Assembly (NCBI GenBank): GCA_001270045.2
Contig: DF970668.1
Coordinates: 124,001 to 188,000 of the forward strand
Length of the DNA: 64,000 nucleotides
Source: Bacteroidales bacterium 6E
GTDB taxonomy: Bacteria > Bacteroidota > Bacteroidia > Bacteroidales > Prolixibacteraceae
Reading direction: 5' to 3'
Shown here one piece after another: positions 35,355-43,254 of the stretch. The translations under genes were made by a program, and so were the position numbers. The notes beneath the pieces were generated by a model. The model had not been told where the DNA came from. It did no database searches and worked only from the letters and a program-made list of their open reading frames with translations. Position 1 is the first letter of the stretch, and the number at the start of each line of letters is the position of its first letter.

Positions 35355-36245
35355 CTACGTGCTACTGGCTTTCAGAATCTGGTCCCTGATTTCGCGGATA
35401 TGTCCTGGTGTAGTACCACAACATCCACCGATGATATTGACCCCTGCATGCACCAGATCGGCCACATGGTAAGCCATATCGCTGGGAGATTCCGGAAAAT
35501 GGGTCTGGCCATCGCGGTAAACGGGAATTCCGGCGTTGGCATGGATCAGGATGGGCACCGAAGCATTGGCGTTACGGATTTCCCTGACGATGGCAATCAT
35601 TCCTTCCATGCCATTGCCGCAATTGGCACCCAGTACCGAGGCACCGGCATCGAGCAGCGGCCGGATCATTTCGGAAGGTGAGACCCCCATCATGGTGCGA
35701 TATTCACCGGTTAGGAGCTTGTCGAAAGTCATGGTGCAAAAAACCGGTACCGCAGTATTTTCGGCAGCAGCCCTGACAGCGATGACAGCCTCCTCGAGGT
35801 CAGTCATGGTCTCAACCACAATGGCATCGGCTCCGCCTTCGACAAGGGCAACCGATTGTTCCCTGAAAGCATCGTACAATTCGTCGGGGATAACCTCCTC
35901 CATGAGCAAAAGTTTTCCTGTAGGCCCGATGGAACCCATGACCCAGAGATCAGGGCCGGCAGCTTCTCGACTGATGGCTGCCGCCTCACGGTTCAGTTCG
36001 GCCACCCTGTCGGCCAGACCATACTTCCCGAGTTTGAACCGGCTACCTCCAAAGCTGTTGGTTTCGATCATGTCGGCACCTGCTTCCACATAGCTCCTTG
36101 CGATATCCAGAACCTCCTGCCGGTGTGATACATTCCACAATTCGGGGCACTCCCCCGGGCGCAGTCCCTTTTTCTGCAGGAAGGTTCCCCAGGCCCCGTC
36201 AGAGACCATTACCCTGCGTTGGATTGATTCAAGAATATTGCCCAT
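35355..36245 (-). CDS. homocysteine S-methyltransferase-family protein (MetH N-terminal-domain-like)
   Basis: 296 residues forming one zinc-dependent TIM barrel. Marks are 'VSDGAWGTFLQKKG', 'GADMIETNSFGGSRFKL', 'GSIGPTGKLLL', and the zinc cysteines in 'GANCGNG' and 'IGGCCGTTPGHI'. In full-length MetH this domain receives the methyl group on homocysteine. Here it is free-standing and 28 bases downstream of a separate corrinoid-binding protein. Together they look like a two-subunit methyl transfer unit without the folate-binding or reactivation domains. The substrate could be homocysteine or a methylated thiol or amine compound. Confidence 0.85.
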   Translation of the reverse strand: MGNILESIQRRVMVSDGAWGTFLQKKGLRPGECPELWNVSHRQEVLDIARSYVEAGADMIETNSFGGSRFKLGKYGLADRVAELNREAAAISREAAGPDLWVMGSIGPTGKLLLMEEVIPDELYDAFREQSVALVEGGADAIVVETMTDLEEAVIAVRAAAENTAVPVFCTMTFDKLLTGEYRTMMGVSPSEMIRPLLDAGASVLGANCGNGMEGMIAIVREIRNANASVPILIHANAGIPVYRDGQTHFPESPSDMAYHVADLVHAGVNIIGGCCGTTPGHIREIRDQILKASST

Positions 36246-36273
36246 AGATTTGAGTAATTCAGATTAACTATTG

Positions 36274-36948
36274 TCACTTCACGGAAACCCTGTCGTTCAG
36301 GAACTCAACCAGTCCCTGGGGGTCACGATAATAGGCATCGGCGCCGATCCTTTCGCGGAATTCATCTGTCACGGGGGCACCACCCACAGTGACACAAGTG
36401 TCCGGGTATTTTTTCTTGATGATTCTGGTGATTGTCTCCATGGCTGGCAAGGTGGTTGTCAATAATGCCGAAAGACCGACTATCGCCACAGGGTTCTCTT
36501 CAATTGCGGTTAGAAACGTTTCGGCTTTTACGTCAACGCCCAGGTCAATAACATTCCAGCCGTTCCCTTCGACCATCATGGCTACCAGATTCTTGCCGAT
36601 GTCATGCAGATCGCCCTCGACAGTCCCGATGATGAAAGTACCCTTTTGCCGGGCCTCCCCTGTCAGGAAAAAAGGTTTAAGGTGTACCATAGCCGTGTTC
36701 ATGGCCTTGGCCGACATCAGGACCTGTGGGACAAACACCCGGTTCTCGCGAAACTTGATGCCAACCCGTTCCATCCCCGGAAGCAGCCCTTCGGTTAGGA
36801 TCGTTTGTGGATGTACGCCCACCTCCAATAACTGGCGGGTAATCTCATCGGCACCATCCATGCTTTTCATGTTGGGGGGAAAAGGGGAAGCCCGGTTGAT
36901 TTTTCCGAATTCGACACATTCGGAAAGCCGGATCAACAAATCGGTCAT
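36274..36948 (-). CDS. corrinoid (B12)-binding methyltransferase subunit
   Basis: The Met at 36948 fits best: a candidate -7 box lies just upstream of it, inside the longer frame from 36999. The 224 residues form a helical cap (about 1-85, 'LLEVGVHPQTILTEGLLPGM') followed by a Rossmann B12 domain. That domain has the lower-ligand motif D-x-H-x-x-G in 'VEGDLHDIGKNLVAMMVEGN', then 'VGLSALLTTTLPAM' and 'VTVGGAPVT'. It belongs with MtaC/MtbC-like or MetH-like corrinoid proteins. It leads a four-gene run with the homocysteine S-methyltransferase-like gene and two envelope proteins. Confidence 0.9.
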   Translation of the reverse strand: MTDLLIRLSECVEFGKINRASPFPPNMKSMDGADEITRQLLEVGVHPQTILTEGLLPGMERVGIKFRENRVFVPQVLMSAKAMNTAMVHLKPFFLTGEARQKGTFIIGTVEGDLHDIGKNLVAMMVEGNGWNVIDLGVDVKAETFLTAIEENPVAIVGLSALLTTTLPAMETITRIIKKKYPDTCVTVGGAPVTDEFRERIGADAYYRDPQGLVEFLNDRVSVK

Positions 36949-36971
36949 GGTTAACGGATTCAGGTTTTCTG

Positions 36972-36979
36972 CAAATTTA
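36972..36979 (-). promoter_or_regulatory. candidate -7 element of the corrinoid operon
   Basis: The minus strand reads TAAATTTG, an exact -7 match. A TTTG lies upstream at 36997-37000 with a 17-base spacer, slightly short of the usual 19-21. The leader to the ATG at 36948 would be about 17 bases. Confidence 0.4.
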
Positions 36980-37067
36980 TGTGAAGTTGCGAATACCAAA
37001 AAGTTTTTAGAGAAAAAGATCCTTGCCGGAGACTGTTTTAGAACATAATCTGATCTTTAGGCATGCT

Positions 37068-37093
37068 CTTTCTTACCATGATAAGTAAGAAAG
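37068..37093. promoter_or_regulatory. perfect 9-bp inverted repeat between divergent operons
   Basis: CTTTCTTAC (37068-37076) and GTAAGAAAG (37085-37093) are exact reverse complements with an 8-base centre. There is no T-run, so it is not a terminator. It sits between the minus-strand corrinoid operon and, before the IS arrived, the plus-strand dehydrogenase operon. It is therefore a good candidate operator for either or both. Confidence 0.4.
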
Positions 37094-37120
37094 TTCTGGA
37101 ATCAAAACATTAAAAAAGAT

Positions 37121-38451
37121 CACTAGTGTCCAAAAGATTTTTTACAAAACCTTTGTAAGTTATTAGTATATAGTTTATTACAAGCAATAAAGTCGCGTGT
37201 CGATTTGAATTCATTTCCCATCTTCGTTGCCTGAAAGAAAACCAGGCAAATATGAACAGCGGCAAATATGTATTCAGTCAACTCGTGGACTTCCTGCCAA
37301 AGCGAGTTTTTGATATGATAGTCAAACGATATGACGGAGATAAATGGGTGAAGACTTTCACTTGTTGGAACCAACTGCTTGTTATGATGTATGGGCAGCT
37401 GGCTGCCTGTGATAGTCTTAGAGAGGTTGCGTGTATCGTTGACTCTATCAAAAACAAGAGTTACCATCTCGGATTTGGCACTGGGGAGATTAAACTGAGC
37501 AATCTTTCCTACGCCAATGTAAACCGGGACTACAAGATATTTGAAGAGTTTGCCTATCACATGATCAATCTTGCTCAAAATAAGCGAATTGCAAGGCCGT
37601 TCGAACTGCAGGGAAAGTTCTATGCGTTCGACTCCACCACTATAGACCTTTGTCTGAGCTTGTTCAAGTGGGCATACTTCAGGAAGAACAAGGGTGGCAT
37701 CAAAGTTCACACGCTGTTTGACGTTGTAACCCAGATACCGACTTACATTCATATCACGGAAGCAAAAGTTCATGATGTGAATGCCATGGATGAGATTCCG
37801 TATGAGCCATATGCATTCTACATTTTTGACAAGGGATATTATGACCTTGCCAGGCTGCATACAATCAACACAATCGGCTCCTACTTTGTTATTCGACAGA
37901 AGTCTCATCTCCAGTATGAAGTTGTTGATGGTGAGGAACTTCTGGATGAGACGGATAACGTCTTGATTGATCAGACGATACGCCTTACGGGCTACCAGAC
38001 CCGGAAGAAATATTCCTGCGTAATGAGGAGGATCGTTTACTATGCTCCCGACCTTAAAAGAACGTTCACGTTCCTGACCAACAACATCAGCATCAAGGCG
38101 AAAGACATCGCTATGTTGTATAAGCAGCGCTGGCAGGTGGAACTCTTTTTTCGGTGGATAAAGCAGCATCTCCGCATCACATCTTTCTGGGGTAATACGG
38201 AAAACGCTGTGAGAATACAAATTTACATTGCGGTTATCACATACTGTCTCGTGGCTATCATCGAACATGACTGTCAGTTGGGCAGGACTACATTCAATGT
38301 ACTTCGTGTCATTAGCAGAGTACTGACAGACAAGACGCCCATCAGAGATCTTTTTCTGACCCCTGAGACCATTGATGATATATGTGAAAAACCCGCTCAA
38401 CTTGAATTTGCCTTTAAATATTAGTTGAAAAAAATTTATTGGACACTAGTG
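37121..38451 (+). mobile_element. complete IS4-family insertion sequence (1331 bp) with 9-bp target duplication
   Basis: Terminal inverted repeats begin CACTAGTGTCCAA (37121) and, on the other strand, CACTAGTGTCCAA from 38451. Outside them the 9-mer AAAAAAGAT is repeated exactly at 37112-37120 and 38452-38460. The single transposase gene is intact. Perfect repeats, a perfect duplication and an unbroken gene argue for a recent and possibly active insertion. It lies in the short spacer just upstream of the alcohol dehydrogenase gene. Confidence 0.93.
37252..38424 (+). CDS. IS4-family DDE transposase
   Basis: 390 residues. A DUF4372-like N-terminal region ('KYVFSQLVDFLPKRVFDMIV') is followed by the catalytic core, with Asp127 in 'YAFDSTTIDL', Asp193 in 'YIFDKGYYDL' and Glu297. 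The last sits in an exact Y-(2)-R-(3)-E-(6)-K signature, 'YKQRWQVELFFRWIK', which defines the IS4 family. The enzyme cuts and pastes the element by its terminal repeats. Its codon use looks AT-richer than that of neighbouring chromosomal genes. A long antisense frame over the same bases is a shadow. Confidence 0.95.
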   Translation: MNSGKYVFSQLVDFLPKRVFDMIVKRYDGDKWVKTFTCWNQLLVMMYGQLAACDSLREVACIVDSIKNKSYHLGFGTGEIKLSNLSYANVNRDYKIFEEFAYHMINLAQNKRIARPFELQGKFYAFDSTTIDLCLSLFKWAYFRKNKGGIKVHTLFDVVTQIPTYIHITEAKVHDVNAMDEIPYEPYAFYIFDKGYYDLARLHTINTIGSYFVIRQKSHLQYEVVDGEELLDETDNVLIDQTIRLTGYQTRKKYSCVMRRIVYYAPDLKRTFTFLTNNISIKAKDIAMLYKQRWQVELFFRWIKQHLRITSFWGNTENAVRIQIYIAVITYCLVAIIEHDCQLGRTTFNVLRVISRVLTDKTPIRDLFLTPETIDDICEKPAQLEFAFKY

Positions 38452-38467
38452 AAAAAAGATACATTTG
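38439..38467 (+). promoter_or_regulatory. -7 promoter element of the dehydrogenase operon, with IS end upstream
   Basis: TACATTTG (38460-38467) is an exact -7 match that begins in the last base of the right target duplication. In the present sequence a TTG (38439-38441) inside the IS terminal repeat lies 18 bases upstream. In the reconstructed empty site, TCTG would lie 21 bases upstream. The IS has therefore replaced the -33 part of this promoter. The ATG is at 38490. Confidence 0.5.
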
Positions 38468-38489
38468 TGACAGATCAACACATCAGCCC

Positions 38490-39521
38490 ATGAAAGCGCT
38501 TGTTTTGGAAGAGTACAACCGGTTGGTATACACCGATGTTCCCGTTCCGGAGATCGGTGAAAACGATGTCCTCATTGAGGTGAAAGCCTGTGGCATCTGC
38601 GGATCCGATGTCCATGGATTGGACGGAAGCACCGGACGCCGGATCCCGCCTCTCATCATGGGTCATGAAGCCTCGGGCGTGATTGTGGCGACAGGCAGCC
38701 AGGTGAAAGGGTGGTCTGAAGGAGACCGGGTAACCTTCGACTCAACCGTTTATCCGCTCAACGACTGGTATACCCTGCAAGGCAGGTACAACCTCAGTGA
38801 CAATCGGGAGGTGCTTGGTGTTTCACCTGGAAACTACCGGCGCCATGGGGCCTTTGCCCAGTATGTGGCGATACCGCAACACATTCTTTACAAATTGCCA
38901 GATCAGGTAACCTTTGAACAGGCTGCCATGGTTGAGCCGGTAGCTGTCGCCTTGCATGCCTTTAGCCTGTCCGACCTGAAAATCGGCGAAAGCTGTCTGG
39001 TAATGGGAGCCGGCATGATCGGACTGTGCATGGTGCAATGTGCCTCCGCGGCAGGGGCTCAGCCATTGGTTGCCTATGACCTTAACGAAGAACGACTGGC
39101 ATTGGCCTCAAGACTGGGGGCAGACCAGGTGATCCACCCGGAAAAACAACCGGCAGATGCCATCACCATGCAGCTGACCTCCAACCGTGGATTTGATGTG
39201 GTATTCGAGGCAGTGGGGATTTCACCCACCGTCAACACCGCCATACAACTGGCAAGGAAAGGAGGCAGGGTCATCCTGACCGGAAATCTCAGTCTGGCCA
39301 TCGAATTCCCATTACAAAACGTGGTCACCCGCGAGATTAGGGTACAGGGGAGTTGTGCCATTCGGGGAGAGTACGAGGCAGCCCTGAAAATGATTGCCAG
39401 CGGAAAAATCAGGGTAGATCCCCTGATATCCGCGATCGCACCTCTGTCGGAAGGGGTCTCCTGGTTCCAAAGACTATATCAAAAAGAACCCGGACTGAAC
39501 AAGGTTATCCTGGTACCATAA
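38490..39521 (+). CDS. medium-chain zinc alcohol/polyol dehydrogenase lacking the structural-zinc cysteines
   Basis: The ATG at 38490 follows the promoter element; an earlier in-frame start would lie in the IS end. The 343 residues show catalytic zinc ligands Cys37 ('ACGICGSD'), His59 and Glu60 ('MGHEASG'), and the Rossmann motif 'VMGAGMIGLCMVQ'. The loop after 'EGDRVTFDSTVY' normally carries four cysteines for a structural zinc; here it has none. Relatives are sorbitol, threonine or L-idonate-type dehydrogenases. It leads an operon with a Gfo/Idh/MocA oxidoreductase and a GntP permease, which points to sugar-acid or polyol catabolism. Confidence 0.88.
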   Translation: MKALVLEEYNRLVYTDVPVPEIGENDVLIEVKACGICGSDVHGLDGSTGRRIPPLIMGHEASGVIVATGSQVKGWSEGDRVTFDSTVYPLNDWYTLQGRYNLSDNREVLGVSPGNYRRHGAFAQYVAIPQHILYKLPDQVTFEQAAMVEPVAVALHAFSLSDLKIGESCLVMGAGMIGLCMVQCASAAGAQPLVAYDLNEERLALASRLGADQVIHPEKQPADAITMQLTSNRGFDVVFEAVGISPTVNTAIQLARKGGRVILTGNLSLAIEFPLQNVVTREIRVQGSCAIRGEYEAALKMIASGKIRVDPLISAIAPLSEGVSWFQRLYQKEPGLNKVILVP

Positions 39522-39551
39522 ACTGATGATATTTACACCAATCAAGCCAAT

Positions 39552-40622
39552 ATGTACAATATAGCCATCCTGGGTTGCGGAAAAGTGGCCCACTTGCATG
39601 CCAGGGCAGTCAGGGAACTCACCCGGGCCCGTTTGGCGGGAGTTTGGAGCCGGACCCGGTCAACCGCGGACGCCTTTGCCCGCCAATACCAAACCATACC
39701 ATACACCTCGGTGCCAGAATTGGTGAAAGCCGAACACATCGACCTGGCCATCGTGTGCACCCCCCATCCCTATCATCGCGACCCGGCCATGGATGCCATG
39801 AACAACGGGGCCCATGTGCTGATAGAAAAGCCATTGTCAGTTACCCTGGATGACAGTGATGCCATGATTGCAGCCGCACAATCGAACAATGTCAGGTTGG
39901 GCGTGATCAGCCAGCGACGATGGTATGCCCCCTCCTTAAGGGTAAAACAAGCCATCACCGAAGGCAAAATCGGACAGCCGGCACTTGGGACAGTGCTTAT
40001 GTTGGGATGGAGAGACAAAGCCTATTACGATTCCGACGCATGGCGGGGAACGTGGGACATGGAAGGCGGAGGCGTTCTGGTTAACCAGTCGCCACACCAG
40101 CTTGACCTTTTACTTTGGTATATGGGCGAAGCCGAAGAAGTGTACGGGGTATGGAAAAATCTGAACCACCCATATATCGAGGTGGAAGACACGGCAGCGG
40201 CCATCGTGAAATTCAAGAGTGGAGCAATAGGCAACATTCTTGTCAGCAACTCCCAGAAACCAGGAATATATGGGAAAGTGCACATCCATGGGAGCAACGG
40301 GGCCTCAGTTGGGGTGCAGACCGACGGGGGAGCCATGTTTATTGCCGGACAATCGGGGATCCTTGAACCACCGGTCAACGACCTGTGGACCATAGAGGGC
40401 GAAGAGCATTTCCTTGAGAAATGGAAACAAGATGACAGCGCCTTTTTCAATACCATCGATCCGACCGTGCATTACATGAAACTCCAGATCGCCGATTACC
40501 TTGATGCATTGGATGAAGGAAGGCAGCCGATGGTTACCCATGAAGATGGCCGAAAGGTGGTACAGCTCTTCCGGGCCATATATGAATCGAACCGGACCAA
40601 CCAGCCCATAAGGCTAACCTGA
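39552..40622 (+). CDS. Gfo/Idh/MocA-family oxidoreductase
   Basis: 356 residues. The N-terminal nucleotide-binding motif is G-x-G-x-x-A-like ('IAILGCGKVAHLHARAV'), followed by 'VCTPHPYHRDPAMDAMNNGA' and the family's 'LIEKPLSVTLDDSDAM' (E-K-P). The C-terminal domain carries 'GGGVLVNQSPHQLDLLLWYM', with the usual catalytic His-x-x-Asp region. Such enzymes oxidise or reduce sugars, sugar acids or inositols with NAD(P). The start lies 30 bases after the dehydrogenase, in an operon with the GntP permease. Substrate not assignable. Confidence 0.9.
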   Translation: MYNIAILGCGKVAHLHARAVRELTRARLAGVWSRTRSTADAFARQYQTIPYTSVPELVKAEHIDLAIVCTPHPYHRDPAMDAMNNGAHVLIEKPLSVTLDDSDAMIAAAQSNNVRLGVISQRRWYAPSLRVKQAITEGKIGQPALGTVLMLGWRDKAYYDSDAWRGTWDMEGGGVLVNQSPHQLDLLLWYMGEAEEVYGVWKNLNHPYIEVEDTAAAIVKFKSGAIGNILVSNSQKPGIYGKVHIHGSNGASVGVQTDGGAMFIAGQSGILEPPVNDLWTIEGEEHFLEKWKQDDSAFFNTIDPTVHYMKLQIADYLDALDEGRQPMVTHEDGRKVVQLFRAIYESNRTNQPIRLT

Positions 40623-40683
40623 GTGAAACATATTCAAGTTATGGCAGGAATTCCTTATTTTGTAGTCGACTAAACCCAAAAAT

Positions 40684-42042
40684 ATGTCAGTTGCCTTTAT
40701 CCTGTTCATGGTGATTTCAGCGGTTGCACTGCTGCTTCTCATGGTATTGAAACTCAAGATTAACGCCTTTATCTCCCTTTTGATCACTGCCATCTACGTG
40801 GGGATCCTGGCGGGAATGCCCCTGAACGAGATTACCAAAAGCATCCAGGACGGCATGGGAAGCACCCTTGGATTTGTGGCAACGGTGGTGGGACTGGGAG
40901 CCATTTTCGGACAAATACTTGAAAGTTCGGGAGGAGCTGAAGCCCTTGCACACTCGCTGATCCGGAAGTTCGGGCAAAAAAAAGCGCCATGGGCCATGGT
41001 GATTACCGGATTTATCGTGGCTATCCCCGTCTTCCTCGACGTCGGTTTTATCATCCTTGTCCCTATCGTATATGCCATTGCACGGGACACCAAAAAATCA
41101 CTGTTATACTATGCCATACCCTTACTGGCAGGGCTGGCGGTTACCCACAGCTTCATACCGCCTACACCCGGACCGGTTGCTGTGGCCGACATCATCAAGG
41201 TACCCCTGGGGTGGGTCATCTTTTTTGGGTTCATCCTTGGATTTCCCGTAGCTATCCTGGCAGGACCGGTTTGGGGAAGTTATATTTCCAAAAAAATCAA
41301 CCTGTCCCCTCCTGCAGATTTCCTGAACAGTACCTCCGAATTCAAGGACGATAAAAATCTGCCTTCTTTCAGGCTTATTGCCACCCTGATCGGGATTCCC
41401 CTGGTACTGATCCTGCTCAATACCCTGACCGGCGTAATGGTCACAAAAGAGGTCATAGAAAAATCTTTGTTCACCGACATCATCGAGTTTGCCGGTCATC
41501 CCTTTACAGCACTGATCATTGCCACTCTGCTGGCAATCTGGTTACTGGGAATCCGGAGAGGAATGACAAAGCAGAAGATCCTGGATTTGAGCACCAAGGC
41601 ACTTGGACCGGCAGGCATCATCATCCTGATTACCGGAGCCGGCGGGGTTTTGAAGGAAATCCTGGTCGACAGTGGTATCGGCAAAATGATGGCCGAATCG
41701 ATGGCCGGCTCTTCCCTGTCACCCATTCTTCTGGCATGGCTGCTGGCTGCCGTGGTCAGGATCACCCAGGGATCGGCCACTGTAGCCATGATCACGGCGG
41801 CCGGAATCATTGCTCCGGTGCTGGAAGTTTTGCAGCTCAATGATCCGATGCGTGCACTGATCGTGATTGCCATCGCCTCGGGAGCCACCATACTTTCGCA
41901 TGTCAATGACAGCGGATTCTGGCTTGTAGGCAAATACCTGGGTATGGACGAAAAGCAAACCTTGCAGTCGTGGACAGTCATGGAGACCATCATTGCCGTG
42001 GCTGGACTGATCCTGACACTATTGGCCAGCCTCTTTGTCTAA
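40684..42042 (+). CDS. GntP-family gluconate/sugar-acid:H+ symporter
   Basis: 452 residues with about 12 membrane helices. GntP family marks include 'FISLLITAIYVGILAGMPL', 'GSTLGFVATVVGLGAIFGQI', 'VFLDVGFIILVPIVYAIAR', 'HSFIPPTPGPVAVADII', 'RITQGSATVAMITAAG' and 'SGATILSHVNDSGFWLVGKY'. It takes up gluconate or a related sugar acid across the inner membrane. It follows two dehydrogenase-type genes that could oxidise the imported compound. Confidence 0.93.
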   Translation: MSVAFILFMVISAVALLLLMVLKLKINAFISLLITAIYVGILAGMPLNEITKSIQDGMGSTLGFVATVVGLGAIFGQILESSGGAEALAHSLIRKFGQKKAPWAMVITGFIVAIPVFLDVGFIILVPIVYAIARDTKKSLLYYAIPLLAGLAVTHSFIPPTPGPVAVADIIKVPLGWVIFFGFILGFPVAILAGPVWGSYISKKINLSPPADFLNSTSEFKDDKNLPSFRLIATLIGIPLVLILLNTLTGVMVTKEVIEKSLFTDIIEFAGHPFTALIIATLLAIWLLGIRRGMTKQKILDLSTKALGPAGIIILITGAGGVLKEILVDSGIGKMMAESMAGSSLSPILLAWLLAAVVRITQGSATVAMITAAGIIAPVLEVLQLNDPMRALIVIAIASGATILSHVNDSGFWLVGKYLGMDEKQTLQSWTVMETIIAVAGLILTLLASLFV

Positions 42043-42061
42043 AACAACCATCGGAACTGGA

Positions 42062-42505
42062 ATGGATATATCAATCAAACCCTTTGACGAACTGGACATC
42101 CATGAATTATACAGTCTACTGCAATTGCGCAGTGAGGTATTTGTAGTGGAGCAGACCTGCATCTATAACGATCTGGATGACCTCGATCAGTTGGCCTGGC
42201 ACCTGATCCTGAAAAAAGACAACCGGGTGGCAGGTACGGCAAGGATCCTTCCTGGAGGAACCCGCTTCCCGCAGGTATCCATAGGCAGGGTAGTCGTGTC
42301 GCCCCATTTCCGCAGGCGAAATTTTGGAAAACTGGTCATGCAGGAAGCCATGAAATTTGCGTTTAGCCATTTTACAGCCAGTGAAATCAAGATCAGTGCC
42401 CAGCTTTACCTGGAAAGGTTTTATGAAGACCTGGGATTCAGGAGAATTACTGAAATCTACGACGAAGACGGCATTCCCCATATAGGGATGCTGGCGAAAA
42501 AATGA
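42062..42505 (+). CDS. elaA: ElaA-like GNAT N-acetyltransferase
   Basis: The Met at 42062 matches the usual ElaA start ('MDISIKPFDELDIHELYSLL'). Starting at 42035 would overlap the permease gene by eight bases. 147 residues with the ElaA block 'LRSEVFVVEQTCIYNDLDDL', acetyl-CoA-binding motif A ('IGRVVVSPHFRRRNFGKLVM') and 'LERFYEDLGFRRITEIYDED'. It acetylates an unidentified amine. It closes the dehydrogenase/permease gene run, but this family is widespread and may have no link to that pathway. Confidence 0.85.
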   Translation: MDISIKPFDELDIHELYSLLQLRSEVFVVEQTCIYNDLDDLDQLAWHLILKKDNRVAGTARILPGGTRFPQVSIGRVVVSPHFRRRNFGKLVMQEAMKFAFSHFTASEIKISAQLYLERFYEDLGFRRITEIYDEDGIPHIGMLAKK

Positions 42506-42527
42506 TCCGGGAACCGGGAGAACCGAT

Positions 42528-42959
42528 TTATGCTTTCACGGAGCTCCAAAGGAGATCACTTTCCTTTTGCCGCAGAAAAGACGGCTTCAGGCATACAGGA
42601 CAAACCGCCCTCCGTAACCGGTTGATATTGGTAGGCTTAAGGCGCCGTCGGCACCGGCTACACTTAAACTCGTTGACGTGAAGGATCTTGTCATCGCTGA
42701 CCATGTTCACCTTCGACTTGTTGAACAAAATTCCGCAAGAAGGACATTTATACACCTGGTAGGTGGCGCTGATCAGTAGTGACTGGTATCGATTTGCCAA
42801 ATTGATGATTTTCTCGTGGATCTTATAGTGGAAGAGGCGGTGGTTTCCGGAGATGTATTCAGGGAAAGACTGGGGCCTGACGAGAAATCCGGGTCCCTGG
42901 ACAAACTGTTCACCATAATGACAAGAACTGCACTCATAATATTTAACATACCCGGTCAT
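42528..42959 (-). CDS. hypothetical protein with four CxxC zinc-ribbon knuckles
   Basis: 143 residues, basic, with no signal peptide. Four C-x-x-C pairs occur: 'YYECSSCHYG' near the N-terminus, 'KCPSCGILF' mid-protein, 'FKCSRCRRRL' and 'VCPVCLKPSF' toward the C-terminus. They probably form two zinc ribbons around a helical segment ('IHEKIINLANRYQSLL'). Arg and Lys clusters beside the knuckles suggest nucleic-acid or ribosome contact. I do not recognise the family. It is convergent with the acetyltransferase gene and lies about 300 bases from the sdh operon. Confidence 0.6.
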   Translation of the reverse strand: MTGYVKYYECSSCHYGEQFVQGPGFLVRPQSFPEYISGNHRLFHYKIHEKIINLANRYQSLLISATYQVYKCPSCGILFNKSKVNMVSDDKILHVNEFKCSRCRRRLKPTNINRLRRAVCPVCLKPSFLRQKESDLLWSSVKA

Positions 42960-43178
42960 ATAGGAAAGGTTGGTCAGCCTTAAAATTAAGGAGAATTATT
43001 AATAAATAATGATTCAGGCTAACAATCATGGGGTTATATCAATGAAAAAGTTGCGCCATTCATGCTGTAATCCTTAATTACATATCCGGATTTTGTTGGT
43101 ATTGTAAGGAATATTTTGTGTAATTTGGCGATTTCATTTTAGAATGCGTTTAAATTATGACACCGGATACCTGTCGGC

Positions 43179-43209
43179 CTTGTTCATCTCGGCAGGCAGA
43201 GTAACTTTG
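43179..43209 (+). promoter_or_regulatory. promoter of the sdhCAB operon
   Basis: -33 element CTTG (43179-43182; consensus TTTG), 19-base spacer, exact -7 element TAACTTTG (43202-43209). Transcription would start near 43216 and leave a leader of about 40 bases to the sdhC ATG. The rest of the 295-base gap before it shows AT-rich sequence and nothing else recognisable. Confidence 0.65.
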
Positions 43210-43254
43210 CATACTAAATTTTGACTTAAACTTTAACTATTAAATAATCATTTT

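Noticed and set aside
37123-38400. 425-codon open frame antisense to the IS transposase
   Set aside because: It mirrors the real transposase frame. The plus-strand product has all catalytic residues; the minus-strand translation has no recognisable motif.
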